Part shown: piece after piece, positions 29,164-37,387 of the stretch
Position numbering within the stretch: the stretch's first letter is position 1
Layout of the letters: each line of letters starts with the position of its first letter
Source: Pseudovibrio sp. Alg231-02
Lineage (GTDB): Bacteria; Pseudomonadota; Alphaproteobacteria; Rhizobiales; Stappiaceae
Direction of reading: 5' to 3'
DNA: 64,000 nt
NCBI RefSeq assembly: GCF_900143565.1
Contig: NZ_FREX01000011.1
Location: forward strand, 107,494 to 171,493
Notes under the pieces: model-generated
What the model was told of the DNA's origin: nothing
Databases searched by the model: none
Seen by the model: only the letters and a program-made list of their open reading frames with translations
Made by a program: the position numbers and the translations under genes

Positions 29164-30348
29164 ATGGAACAGACTTGGCGCTGGTATGGCCCACATGATC
29201 CGGTCACTCTCAAAGATGTTCGGCAGGCAGGGGCAACGGGCATTGTCACCGCTCTTCATCACATCCCGAATGGCGTGGTGTGGCCAGTTGAAGAAATTCA
29301 AAAGCGCAAAGACGAGATCGAAGCTGCCGGTCTTGTCTGGTCTGTTGTCGAAAGTGTTCCGGTCCATGAGCATGTAAAAACGCGCACTGGGGATTTCGAA
29401 AAGTATATCGAGACCTATAAGCAATCTATCCGCAATCTGGTGGCCTGCGGCATCACCAAGATCTGCTACAACTTCATGCCTGTACTGGACTGGACACGTA
29501 CAGATTTGACCTACGAACTGGAAACAGGCGCGACCTGTCTTCGCTTTGATGCAGATGTCTTCACAGCCTTCGATATCTTCATTCTCGAGCGCCCGAACGC
29601 TAAAGAAGAATACTCTGCAGAAGAAGTTGCGCGCGCAACCGCAGTCTTCGAGGCGATGTCTCAGGAAGATAAAGACGGATTGGTTAGAACGATCCTGGCC
29701 GGCCTTCCAGGTTCGGAAGAATCCTACACGGTTGCAGATATTCGCGCCCACCTGGAGCGTTACAACGGCATTGATGCGGATAAGCTAAGAGAGCATCTAG
29801 CGCTGTTCCTCAAAGAGGTCATTCCAGTGTGTGCAGAAACTGGAGCGGTGATGGCAATCCATCCGGATGATCCTCCGCGCCCGCTGCTGGGCTTACCGCG
29901 GGTATGCTCAACTGAATCCGATTATGAATATATTTCGAAGGCAGTCGATGTACCTGAAAACGGCTTTACATTCTGCACTGGCTCTCTGGGTGTTCGGGCT
30001 GATAATGATCTTGTAGGCATTGTGCAGCGCTACGCCAAACGCATCCATTTCGTCCACCTGCGGGCCACCAAACGCGAAGACAATCCGCTGTCCTTCCACG
30101 AGGCGGATCATCTGACCGGCGACGTTGATATGGTTGGTGTGATCTCAGCCTTGGTGGATGAAGAAGAGCGTAGGAAAGCATCTGGCTCTGATGATCTGAT
30201 CCCGTTCCGTCCAGACCACGGTCATGCCATGCTCTCAGATCTGCAAATGAAATCTGCACCGGGTTATCCAGCAGTGGGCCGTTTGCGGGGCCTTGCAGAG
30301 TTACGAGGTGTTGAAACAGCAATACGAGCGATGCGCGAATCTGCATAA
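29164..30348 (+). CDS. uxuA: Mannonate dehydratase
   Basis: Dehydrates D-mannonate to 2-keto-3-deoxy-D-gluconate. The ATG at 29164 ([16 protein letters not shown]) gives 394 residues, the same as E. coli UxuA; the TTG at 29143 is a less likely start. Family motifs [32 protein letters not shown] and [10 protein letters not shown] are intact, with His/Cys/Asp residues for Fe/Mn binding. Last gene of the right arm, ending at a strong terminator. Confidence 0.96.
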   Translation: MEQTWRWYGPHDPVTLKDVRQAGATGIVTALHHIPNGVVWPVEEIQKRKDEIEAAGLVWSVVESVPVHEHVKTRTGDFEKYIETYKQSIRNLVACGITKICYNFMPVLDWTRTDLTYELETGATCLRFDADVFTAFDIFILERPNAKEEYSAEEVARATAVFEAMSQEDKDGLVRTILAGLPGSEESYTVADIRAHLERYNGIDADKLREHLALFLKEVIPVCAETGAVMAIHPDDPPRPLLGLPRVCSTESDYEYISKAVDVPENGFTFCTGSLGVRADNDLVGIVQRYAKRIHFVHLRATKREDNPLSFHEADHLTGDVDMVGVISALVDEEERRKASGSDDLIPFRPDHGHAMLSDLQMKSAPGYPAVGRLRGLAELRGVETAIRAMRESA

Positions 30349-30375
30349 GCCAAATTCAGAAAAACAAACATCAAC

Positions 30376-30402
30376 AAGCCGGGGCATTGCTCCGGCTTTT
30401 TT
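30376..30402 (+). terminator. Rho-independent terminator after uxuA
   Basis: AAGCCGGGGC and GCTCCGGCTT form a 10-bp stem (one G-U pair) with a 3-base loop, followed by a run of six T. It separates the hexuronate locus from the zinc genes. Confidence 0.9.
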
Positions 30403-30436
30403 GTACTCACTGTGAAATCAACGAATATTTTATTTG

Positions 30437-30451
30437 TGTAATATTATTACA
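30437..30451. promoter_or_regulatory. Zur-box-like palindrome upstream of znuC
   Basis: TGTAATATTATTACA has perfect 7-bp arms around one base, 49 bases before the znuC start, in an AT-rich promoter. Fur-family Zur sites are AT-rich palindromes of this kind, and a zur gene lies at the end of this gene group. Binding is inferred. Confidence 0.6.
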
Positions 30452-30500
30452 TAACATATAAAAGTCATCCCCTTCGTGGAGCTGCCCACGGTGAGTTGAG

Positions 30501-31277
30501 GTGCCTATTGTGCAATTGATTGAGATGGATGGAGTTGGGATCAAGCGGCAAGGCCGTTGGTTGATCCAGAATGTGACTCTGAGTGTAAAAGCTGGTGAGA
30601 TTGTAACCCTCATCGGCCCGAATGGCGCTGGCAAAAGCACGACCGCGAAAACCGCATTAGGCGTGTTGAAAGCAGATGCCGGAAAGATCAAGCGCAAGCC
30701 CAATCTCAAAGTCGGCTATGTCCCTCAAAAGCTCGCTGTGGACTGGACAATGCCTTTGACTGTCGGCCGATTGATGAGCCTGACCGCCAAACCGTCTAGG
30801 GATGAGATTGATAAGGTGCTGGAGAAAACGGGCATCTCGCATCTCATCAATGCCAATGTGCAGCAGCTTTCGGGTGGTGAATATCAAAGAGCACTGTTGG
30901 CAAGAGCGATCCTGCGCACGCCAGACCTTCTCGTTCTGGATGAGCCAGTACAGGGTGTCGACTATTCCGGTGAGATAGCTCTTTACAATCTGATCCTCCA
31001 AATTCGTGAGGAGCTGAACTGCGGTATCCTGCTCATTTCGCACGACTTGCACGTGGTGATGGCGCAGACAGATACAGTGGTTTGCCTTAACGGTCATGTG
31101 TGCTGCAGCGGTGCACCAGAACATGTGGCAGCTTCTGATGCCTACAAGCAGCTCTTCGGGGATGCTGCCTCACAGTCCCTGGCGATCTACCACCATCATC
31201 ACGACCACAGCCACAAGGCCGACGGAACAATCGTTCCATCCAAAGGGGATTCTGGAGACTGCTGCGATCATGGATGA
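30501..31277 (+). CDS. znuC: Zinc ABC transporter ATP-binding protein
   Basis: ATPase of the high-affinity zinc importer, 258 residues starting at GTG. Walker A GPNGAGKST (about residues 39-47), Q-loop VPQK, signature LSGGEYQRALLARA, Walker B LLVLDEP and the switch SHDLH are all present. The C-terminal tail contains HHHHDHSH and DCCDHG, a His/Cys-rich metal-binding end often seen in ZnuC. Its last 8 bases overlap the znuB start (ATGGATGA). No znuA binding-protein gene lies beside it. Confidence 0.93.
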   Translation: MPIVQLIEMDGVGIKRQGRWLIQNVTLSVKAGEIVTLIGPNGAGKSTTAKTALGVLKADAGKIKRKPNLKVGYVPQKLAVDWTMPLTVGRLMSLTAKPSRDEIDKVLEKTGISHLINANVQQLSGGEYQRALLARAILRTPDLLVLDEPVQGVDYSGEIALYNLILQIREELNCGILLISHDLHVVMAQTDTVVCLNGHVCCSGAPEHVAASDAYKQLFGDAASQSLAIYHHHHDHSHKADGTIVPSKGDSGDCCDHG

Positions 31278-32085
31278 TTTTATTCTAAGAGCCATGTTGG
31301 CCGGGATTGGACTTGCGCTTGTCAGCGGACCACTCGGCTGCTTCGTCGTCTGGCGTCGGATGGCTTATTTCGGCGATACCATGTCCCACTCAGCGCTTCT
31401 TGGCGTTGCGCTTGCCTTCCTGTTGAACATCAATCTCATGGTAGGCGTACTGGGGGTGACAGTGACGGTTTCCCTGTGTTTGCTCATCTTGCAAAAACGT
31501 GGGGCGCTCTCAACGGATGCTTTGCTCGGGTTACTGTCGCATTCGGCCCTTGCGCTCGGCATGGTGCTGATTGCGTTCATGAGCTCAGTGCGTTTTGATC
31601 TGCTCTCTTTGCTGTTTGGGGATATCCTCGCTGTTGGCAATGAGGACGTCATTGCAATTTACGCCTGCGCCGCAGTTATTCTCGGTTTGATGTACTTTCT
31701 CTGGCGCCCATTGCTGGCGTCCACGGTCAATCGGGAACTGGCGGAAGCTGAAGGTTTCAATCCAGACCTGACACAGCTCGTTTTCATGGTCATGATGGCA
31801 GCAATCATCGCCATTGCCATGAAGATTGTCGGCGTTTTGCTGATCACTGCGCTTCTGATTATCCCAGCAGCGACAGCGCGCTGGTTTGCCAGAACACCGG
31901 AGCAAATGGCCGTTGCCTCATCTATCATCGGTGTGGCGAGTGTTATCCTCGGTCTGGAAGGCTCACTGCAGTTTGACAGTGCGTCCGGTCCATCCATCGT
32001 TGTGGCCAGCCTGTGCTTATTTTTGCTTTCATTGTTTGCATCCCGGCTCATAAACAGAGTATTGGGAAAGGAGCGAGGGCAGTAG
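31270..32085 (+). CDS. znuB: Zinc ABC transporter permease
   Basis: Membrane channel of the zinc importer, 271 residues and about eight hydrophobic segments, from MDDFILRAMLAGIGLAL. Typical ABC-3 family pieces are GPLGCFVVWRRMAYFGDTMSHSALLG, cited as GPLGCFVVWRRMAYF and GDTMSHSALLG, and the later MKIVGVLLITALLIIPAATA. The start at 31270 inside the end of znuC gives translational coupling; the longer open frame upstream is only a shadow of znuC. Confidence 0.94.
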   Translation: MDDFILRAMLAGIGLALVSGPLGCFVVWRRMAYFGDTMSHSALLGVALAFLLNINLMVGVLGVTVTVSLCLLILQKRGALSTDALLGLLSHSALALGMVLIAFMSSVRFDLLSLLFGDILAVGNEDVIAIYACAAVILGLMYFLWRPLLASTVNRELAEAEGFNPDLTQLVFMVMMAAIIAIAMKIVGVLLITALLIIPAATARWFARTPEQMAVASSIIGVASVILGLEGSLQFDSASGPSIVVASLCLFLLSLFASRLINRVLGKERGQ

Positions 32086-32150
32086 AGCGTATTCCCGAAA
32101 AGTAGTTCCGGTTTTTGGATAAGAAGACGCTTGAGAATAAAGTGTTCGGG
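32083..32150 (+). repeat. Rhizobiales-type intergenic repeat
   Basis: The stretch with GAGCGTATTCCCGAAAAG, then TTCCGGTTTTTGGATAAGA, resembles a dispersed palindromic element common in intergenic DNA of Rhizobiales. Only one copy of this type is seen in the window; identity is from memory. It lies between znuB and zur and could act as an RNA hairpin. Confidence 0.45.
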
Positions 32151-32204
32151 CTTGATGCGTGAATGCATAGGAATGCAACAAGCTTTGGAGTGAAAGAAGT
32201 GGCA

Positions 32205-32630
32205 ATGGCAACTGCAGAAGTGAAGCTCACTAAAAATCAGCGTCTGGTTCTGGATTTGCTGTGCGCTTCAGATGCACCTATGAGCGCGTACTCCATTCTG
32301 GATCAACTTCGCTCTGAGGGACTTCGCGCACCATTGCAGGTCTACCGTGCTCTGGACAAGCTCATCGGGCTGGGCCTGATCCATCGCCTCGAAAGCATGA
32401 ACGCTTTTGTCGCGTGTGCACACCCCTCATGTCATTCTGTAGAGATGGTTGGCTTTGCGATTTGTGAAGCTTGTGGCAAAGCGCTGGAATTTGCTGACAA
32501 TGATGTCGCGGAAATTCTGAGCGGTTGGGCAAGCGCGAATGGCTTTGATGCGAAATCAACCTCTATTGAGATCAAAGGCACCTGTGCATCCTGCCAAGAA
32601 AAGTTGGAAAACTCTTCAGGAACTGAGTGA
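32205..32630 (+). CDS. zur: Fur family zinc uptake regulator
   Basis: Represses zinc uptake genes when zinc is plentiful. The chosen ATG at 32205 gives 141 residues; a GTG two codons earlier or the ATG at 32163 are alternatives. The winged helix covers about residues 5-75 (SAYSILDQLRSEGLRAPLQVYRALDKL, cited as SAYSILDQL and APLQVYRALDKL). Zinc-site residues appear in CAHPSCH, CEACGK and CASCQ. It follows znuCB, so it probably regulates itself with them. The 3' end overlaps the convergent unknown gene by 15 bases. Confidence 0.88.
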   Translation: MATAEVKLTKNQRLVLDLLCASDAPMSAYSILDQLRSEGLRAPLQVYRALDKLIGLGLIHRLESMNAFVACAHPSCHSVEMVGFAICEACGKALEFADNDVAEILSGWASANGFDAKSTSIEIKGTCASCQEKLENSSGTE

Positions 32631-33368
32631 AAATCTGCGCCGTAGATCAAAGAGGCTGGGTACATCACTCTCTGTGTGGTGCAGTTCTGAAGGTTCGATC
32701 AGTTCTCGCGAAATCCAGTTTGTCGTGTAAAGCAAAGGCTTCTTCTGTTGGCGCGACGTTGGTTGGCCGCCAAACCCGCTGCCATCGACAAGAATAAGAT
32801 CACTTGGAAGTTTTCGCCGAAGTTCAGAGAGGCTGGAAAACAGCAGGGAACGGTTCTTACTACATACCTGTAACCCAGTAGCTCTTTCTGCAAGTCTTGC
32901 AAGGATATCCGGGAATGAGCGTGTACGTTCACTCACCACATACCTCAGAAAGATGCCGGGTGAGTAATCCCCAAACAGACTTTCAATGTCGTCCTCCGGA
33001 TGCACTTCGCTCCAATTGCGAAACGGAACATACAGAGCATTTTCGTTGTTGTAGAAGGCTTCATGGCTAACTGTGTTGAAGTGGCCTTGATGTTTGGACG
33101 AAAACACAAGGTTCAACTGGTTCTGCTCAGGCGCGGCAGCTTCGTCTATAATGCGGAGCCCACCATTATAGAGCGGATCTCCATAGGCAAGCACAAGCGC
33201 ACCAGAAATGCGTTGAAACGTTTGGTCAAACTCTCTGTCCGGTGAGGGACCGATGCTTAAGAGCAAATCAGAAGCAACAAGGGTGCGCGTGGGGATCGGA
33301 CATATACCGCCATGATCGCTCCAAATGACCTCAAGGTCGCTCAAACTGGCAAAATCGCTTGGCTGCAC
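32616..33368 (-). CDS. Hypothetical protein, 250 residues
   Basis: I do not recognise a family. The protein is acidic and soluble, with no signal peptide or membrane segment. Visible pieces include DHGGICPIPTRTLVASDLLLSIG (cited as DHGGICPIPTRTLVAS), LVLAYGDPLYNGG, VPFRNWSEVHPEDDIESLFG and LILVDGSGFGGQPTSRQQK. Codon use looks like that of neighbours, which supports a real gene. It ends inside the end of zur, convergent to it, so the two may influence each other through antisense overlap. There is no clear partner on its own strand. Confidence 0.65.
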   Translation of the reverse strand: MQPSDFASLSDLEVIWSDHGGICPIPTRTLVASDLLLSIGPSPDREFDQTFQRISGALVLAYGDPLYNGGLRIIDEAAAPEQNQLNLVFSSKHQGHFNTVSHEAFYNNENALYVPFRNWSEVHPEDDIESLFGDYSPGIFLRYVVSERTRSFPDILARLAERATGLQVCSKNRSLLFSSLSELRRKLPSDLILVDGSGFGGQPTSRQQKKPLLYTTNWISRELIEPSELHHTESDVPSLFDLRRRFSLSS

Positions 33369-33621
33369 AGTTTTCTAGTCCTCTGAAAGATTGAAGCCGG
33401 GCCTTGGGAGCCTACAAAATCAATAATGAGGAAAAGTTGACGATACGGCAAGTGCTTGTAAGGCGCAAATAGTCAAACTGGAAAAACAAATTGCTTGCTG
33501 TGGCAAGAGCGCTACAGCAACGCCACCTGTTGGACTGGTCGTTGCTGTAACACCCGTAAAAGGAAGGAGAATAAACTGCGGCGAGGGAGCTGTAAACTCG
33601 CCACAGGTGTGTCAGTTCCGT

Positions 33622-34428
33622 TTAAGGAGCTGCAACATACGTTGGCTGCAATGTGGAGGACGGTGTCACACCAGCACCCGCGCCTGAGATTTTGTAGCCA
33701 TTGGCTCCGCGGCGTGCATTGGTCTTGGCACGTGCCGCTTTGCGGTTGCCGCCACGATAATCCACGTTGATGCCCAGCTCATTGATCATTGCGACCAGCT
33801 GAGAGCGGGAATAGAAGCCCAGGGTGCTCAGCAGTGCAGAAACATGATGCTTCACGGTCGCTTCGGAAATTCCGAGCTCATGAGCGATCTGTTTGTTCAA
33901 CTTACCTTCTTTCAAGTAAGTCAAAATGGTTGCCTGACGGCGTGTCAGATTGGCCAGACCTTCATAAAAGTCGATACCAAATGCGTTCTGTGCATCTTCG
34001 GACTCAGTGGTCACCTCAACAGTGCCGCCGGTCAAAATCGCTTTGAAGACAGAAAAATCAGCAGTCTTTGGAACAGCTGCACTTGCACCGCGGGCAATGA
34101 AGTAATCTGCAAGGCCCGGATTGTCTTGCTCAAGCAGCATGACAAGGCTGGAAATCTCATAGGTCTCCAGCAGTGCGGATGCCGTGCCGAGTCCTGGTGC
34201 CCCCTTCATACGAGGGTTCACAAGTACCACTGCGGAAGGGTGAAGTTCTACCCAAGTCTGCAACTCGGAAAAGCTTTTTGTCACAAGTACATTCACGCCA
34301 TGACACTCATTGGAGTAGATACTCGCAAGTGCTCTGGAAAATGCCGGATGTGGATCACCAATAATAACAGTGTGCATGGAAACCTTCTCCCTTAGGGTTC
34401 CAACAGTGGACTGACGCTCCCGATACAT
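33622..34428 (-). CDS. LuxR/NarL-type regulator with degenerate receiver domain
   Basis: A receiver-like N-terminal domain and a C-terminal LuxR HTH (LTRRQATILTYLKEG, NKQIAHELGISEATVKHHVS), then a basic, Ala/Gly-rich tail of about 50 residues. Counting from the second ATG at 34377 (MHTVIIGDPHP), the phospho-acceptor Asp is replaced by Asn54 (VVLVNPRMKG), while the early acid D8 and a Lys in VPKTA remain. It therefore probably works without phosphorylation. Both ATGs (34428 and 34377) have strong purine-rich ribosome sites, so the true start is open. It is divergent from a TetR gene; no sensor kinase is near. Confidence 0.82.
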   Translation of the reverse strand: MYRERQSTVGTLREKVSMHTVIIGDPHPAFSRALASIYSNECHGVNVLVTKSFSELQTWVELHPSAVVLVNPRMKGAPGLGTASALLETYEISSLVMLLEQDNPGLADYFIARGASAAVPKTADFSVFKAILTGGTVEVTTESEDAQNAFGIDFYEGLANLTRRQATILTYLKEGKLNKQIAHELGISEATVKHHVSALLSTLGFYSRSQLVAMINELGINVDYRGGNRKAARAKTNARRGANGYKISGAGAGVTPSSTLQPTYVAAP

Positions 34429-34449
34429 AATTTCTCCTCCCTAAACTAT

Positions 34450-34458
34450 GCACTACGT
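34450..34458. repeat. GCACTACGT motif copy 1 (regulator intergenic region)
   Basis: GCACTACGT followed by a related GTTTCG lies between the divergent LuxR-type and TetR genes. The same 9-mer, with a similar flank, recurs at 35589-35597 upstream of the SCP2 gene. May be a shared operator. Confidence 0.35.
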
Positions 34459-34525
34459 GTTTCGTCTTATCTCTTGAAAAAAATACATGCATATGGTTTT
34501 TTTACAAGCGTTGATGTGAGGCTCC

Positions 34526-35173
34526 ATGAAAAATAATTTTCAAGATACCGGCGAAACGCGAAAATCTACTCAGGCAGAGAAGAGTGACCGCATGCGTAAG
34601 GAGATCCTCCTTGCGGCTATCAGCTGTTTGCACGAGTTTGGCTATCACCGTGCATCTATTAAGAAAATTACCGAAAAGACCAGATTTTCGCAGGGTGCGC
34701 TGCAGCATCATTTCCCGACTAAAGAAGATCTGATGGTCTTTGTTCTGGAAAGGTTGCTCGCGAAATCCGTTAGGTTGACTTTGGAGTGGTTGAACGAAAT
34801 CGGTGAGGATAAAAGCAGAATTTCTGAGCTGACTATCAAATGGTGGACGAATCAGGCGAACTCTCCTGAGTACCTCACCATGGTGGAAATTCTTGTTGCA
34901 GCGCGAACGGAAGACTCGCTGCGTCGCCGCATCAAACCCACCTTCGACAATTTCGCGAAAGTGACTGACGATCGAATTTTGGCAATTTTTGATAGCAATA
35001 AAATAAGTCAGACAATCGCACGTACGCTCATCACAGCCTCGCGTCAGATGATGACAGGCCTGATCAGCTCAGATGGTTTGTTTATGAAGGAAGAAGATAA
35101 GCAGGCCTACATCGAGCACTGGGCGATGTTTTTGCAGCAACTTATCGAGCATAGAATGCAGGAATCTGCGTAG
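34526..35173 (+). CDS. TetR family transcriptional regulator
   Basis: A 215-residue regulator with the TetR HTH at about residues 25-70 (GYHRASIKKITEKTRFSQGALQHHFPTKEDL, cited as GYHRASIKKITEKTRF and GALQHHFPTKEDL) and a helical ligand domain. A polar N-terminal extension of about 20 residues precedes the HTH. It is divergent from the LuxR-type gene and convergent with the SCP2 gene. Ligand unknown; a lipid or acyl ligand is possible given the SCP2 neighbour. A palindrome TAGACTTTAGTCTA spans its stop codon (35171-35184). Confidence 0.85.
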   Translation: MKNNFQDTGETRKSTQAEKSDRMRKEILLAAISCLHEFGYHRASIKKITEKTRFSQGALQHHFPTKEDLMVFVLERLLAKSVRLTLEWLNEIGEDKSRISELTIKWWTNQANSPEYLTMVEILVAARTEDSLRRRIKPTFDNFAKVTDDRILAIFDSNKISQTIARTLITASRQMMTGLISSDGLFMKEEDKQAYIEHWAMFLQQLIEHRMQESA

Positions 35174-35234
35174 ACTTTAGTCTATGTGGCATCCGGGCAC
35201 GTGGCCCGAATGCACGATCTTTTAGCAGCCGAGA

Positions 35235-35516
35235 TTACATCAGCTGGCTAAGTTTCATTGCAACGCTCATGTCACCATCAATAGTGAACTTGCCCTGCAT
35301 GAATGCCGCTGTTGGATCCAGATCGCCAGCAATCAGAGACTGCAGGTCTTCAAAGGTAACGCCGATTGTGCAATCAACGTCTTTGTTGTCGGTGGAGATG
35401 GAATTGCCATCAATCACCAGAACACCTTCGTCACCACAGTCAAACTTGATTGAGCTGTCAAAGTCGCTGGATTCTACGCGGCCTTTCAGGTCATTCAAAA
35501 GTGCGTCCATGCTCAT
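35235..35516 (-). CDS. SCP2 sterol/lipid-binding domain protein
   Basis: A 93-residue protein made of a single SCP2 domain, ending in the family pattern GDLDPTAAFMQGKFTIDGDM (LDPTAAFMQGKF shows it). Such proteins bind acyl chains or lipids in a hydrophobic tunnel. The ATG at 35516 is preferred because GGAGGG sits 7 bases before it; the ATG at 35531 lies upstream of that ribosome site. It is on the opposite strand to the TetR gene, ending tail to tail with it. Confidence 0.85.
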   Translation of the reverse strand: MSMDALLNDLKGRVESSDFDSSIKFDCGDEGVLVIDGNSISTDNKDVDCTIGVTFEDLQSLIAGDLDPTAAFMQGKFTIDGDMSVAMKLSQLM

Positions 35517-35588
35517 ATTTGTTCCCTCCATCTGTTAAATTACAGTGTTTGAAAAATCCGGGCAGATGCCTAAGGTGTTCTAAGTAGC

Positions 35589-35597
35589 GCACTACGT
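35589..35597. repeat. GCACTACGT motif copy 2 (SCP2 upstream region)
   Basis: Second copy of the 9-mer also found at 34450-34458, here about 73 bases upstream of the SCP2 start and followed by ATTACG where copy 1 has GTTTCG. The region 35532-35704 has no other visible feature. Confidence 0.35.
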
Positions 35598-35704
35598 ATT
35601 ACGCATCAGGCATCGTGTTAACGTAAGCGTAATTCAGCATGCGTTGAATGTAAAGACACCAGATTCCGCTTATTCGGGATTAGCCCTGCTGCCTTAGTTG
35701 GGCG

Positions 35705-36064
35705 TTATGCCAACTGATCTGCCAAAGACTTCGTCTTCTCAGTCACAACATCGCCCGTGTGCTTTGTTGCTACCGGCTCAATGAGCACGATCCAGCATTC
35801 CTCTTGAGCAACCGGGTTATGCATTTTACCTTTGGGGACAACATGAAAGTCACCCTCATTTAGGGTAACAGCTTCCCCTTCGTACTCAATAATGACACTG
35901 CCTTTTACAACATAGAAGAGCTCATCTTCCTCATCATGCTTGTGCCAGGCGAGATCTCCTTTGACCTTGGCGACCTTAACATACTGGTCGTTCACTTGAG
36001 CGACGATCCTAGGGGACCAGTAGTCAGTGATCTTTTCAAATTCAGAATTAAAATTGCCAATCAT
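35705..36064 (-). CDS. Cupin domain protein
   Basis: A 119-residue single cupin. Motif 1 is WHKHDEEDELFYVVKG (His, His, Glu metal ligands at about residues 41-49) and motif 2 is EGDFHVVPKGKMHNP. It may bind a metal and a small ligand, as enzyme or sensor; function is not known. Related in type but not clearly in sequence to the second cupin gene at 56.4-56.8 kb. Divergent from the pseudouridine synthase gene. Confidence 0.85.
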   Translation of the reverse strand: MIGNFNSEFEKITDYWSPRIVAQVNDQYVKVAKVKGDLAWHKHDEEDELFYVVKGSVIIEYEGEAVTLNEGDFHVVPKGKMHNPVAQEECWIVLIEPVATKHTGDVVTEKTKSLADQLA

Positions 36065-36176
36065 AGGAACCTCATAAAAACAGGATACTGACGGTTATAT
36101 GGGGCTGTTGCAGTCTCGTACAACACAGACAGGCTCATCCGTTGACGTTTGCTTACAAGCCGTTATAAGCCCCTCC

Positions 36177-36854
36177 ATGAACACTCCGAGCCCATCCTTT
36201 ATCTACGCACCGCCCATAGAGCCCTTCCTTGATGTTGTCCATCAGGATGAGCAGCTTCTGGTCCTTAATAAGCCGAGTGGTTTGTTGAGTGTCCCCGGTC
36301 GCGCAGAAGAGCATAGGGACTGTTTGGAAAGCCGCGCACAATCCGTCTATCCAACAGCAACAACCATCCACCGATTGGATATGGATACCTCTGGCCTGCT
36401 TGTGATGGCCATGAACAAAGACGCGCACCGTCATGTCGGGCTTCAATTCGAAAAGCGCATGACGCGAAAAACTTACATTGCCCGCGTATGGGGTCATGTC
36501 TCTGAGGATCAGGGAGAGGTTGATCTTCCTCTACGATGTGACTGGCCCAATCGCCCAAAACAGATGGTTGACCATGAGCAGGGCCGTTCAGCACTCACGC
36601 GTTGGGAAGTGGTCCACCGCGAGGAAGCGACAACCCTTGTAAAGCTGATGCCAGTCACAGGCCGCTCTCACCAACTTCGCGTACATATGCTCGCGCTTGG
36701 TCATGTCATTGTGGGAGACCGCTTCTACGCTGACGGAGAGGCGCTGGTGTTCTCAGAGCGATTGCACCTCCACGCGCAAACGCTTGAGCTGCGTCATCCC
36801 ATAGGTGGTGAATACAATACCTTTACAGCTTCCTGTCCGTTTTGGGATCTGTAA
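36177..36854 (+). CDS. RluA family pseudouridine synthase
   Basis: Isomerises uridine to pseudouridine in rRNA or tRNA. With the ATG at 36177 it has 225 residues, close to E. coli RluA (219). The catalytic motif HRLDMDTSGLLVMA carries the active Asp at about residue 66, and GRSHQLRVHMLALGH is the other family motif. There is no S4 domain, as in RluA, which modifies 23S U746 and tRNA U32. The frame is open to 36099, so a longer N-terminus is possible. Neighbours give no added clue. Confidence 0.88.
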   Translation: MNTPSPSFIYAPPIEPFLDVVHQDEQLLVLNKPSGLLSVPGRAEEHRDCLESRAQSVYPTATTIHRLDMDTSGLLVMAMNKDAHRHVGLQFEKRMTRKTYIARVWGHVSEDQGEVDLPLRCDWPNRPKQMVDHEQGRSALTRWEVVHREEATTLVKLMPVTGRSHQLRVHMLALGHVIVGDRFYADGEALVFSERLHLHAQTLELRHPIGGEYNTFTASCPFWDL

Positions 36855-37387
36855 GTCGCCAATACCTGCCAGACTCATTGAATTTGTAAAAATGAGTCAC
36901 ATTAAATACGGGTAATATCGTATTTTGTGCAGCCAGAGCGCACTATTCACAAGCACTAGGTGAAACTACCAGCAAATTATTGCAGGAAAAGAACTTTCAC
37001 ACAGTATAAGACAGCGCACTTGTCCTATAAGCAAATCGCTGGCTATCTCCCAGTAAAAATCGCGATCTCACCTCGCATTAACTCATTGAATATAAAGTGT
37101 AATATCACTGATTTTACGGGTGAAAACTGTATGCAATGCTATGCAATAAATGACAAGTTTGATTATTATGGCAATTCTGGTCTCTCAGAGTAGCCTTCAG
37201 ATTGCCAGTTTTATGACATCCTATTCATATATCTCTGATTTTTGACTTAAGTCATGCGCCTAAAGTACAATGTGACCCAATAATACCTGTGTCGAACAGA
37301 AGAGCGGTTTCCTCCCTAGAGCTGTTTTGTGACATGTACGGATAGTTTGTCACGTTTCTGCTTCGGATTTTGCCTACGGAGAAGAGA
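36855..37387 (+). other. Long AT-rich leader region upstream of adhE
   Basis: 533 bases with no convincing gene; a 77-codon frame at 36960 has poor codon use and no ribosome site. GTGACA (37330-37335) and TGTCAC (37349-37354) form a widely spaced inverted repeat near the likely adhE promoter. In other bacteria adhE is controlled by oxygen and NADH sensors, and the length of this leader is consistent with complex control, but I see no clear FNR or Rex site. Confidence 0.4.

Noticed and set aside
31096..31269. N-terminal extension of ZnuB
   Set aside because: The extra frame lies inside znuC; the hydrophobic ZnuB start is at 31270 with ATGGATGA coupling.
36960..37193. 77-codon frame upstream of adhE
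   Set aside because: No ribosome site, AT-rich random-looking composition; treated as leader region.
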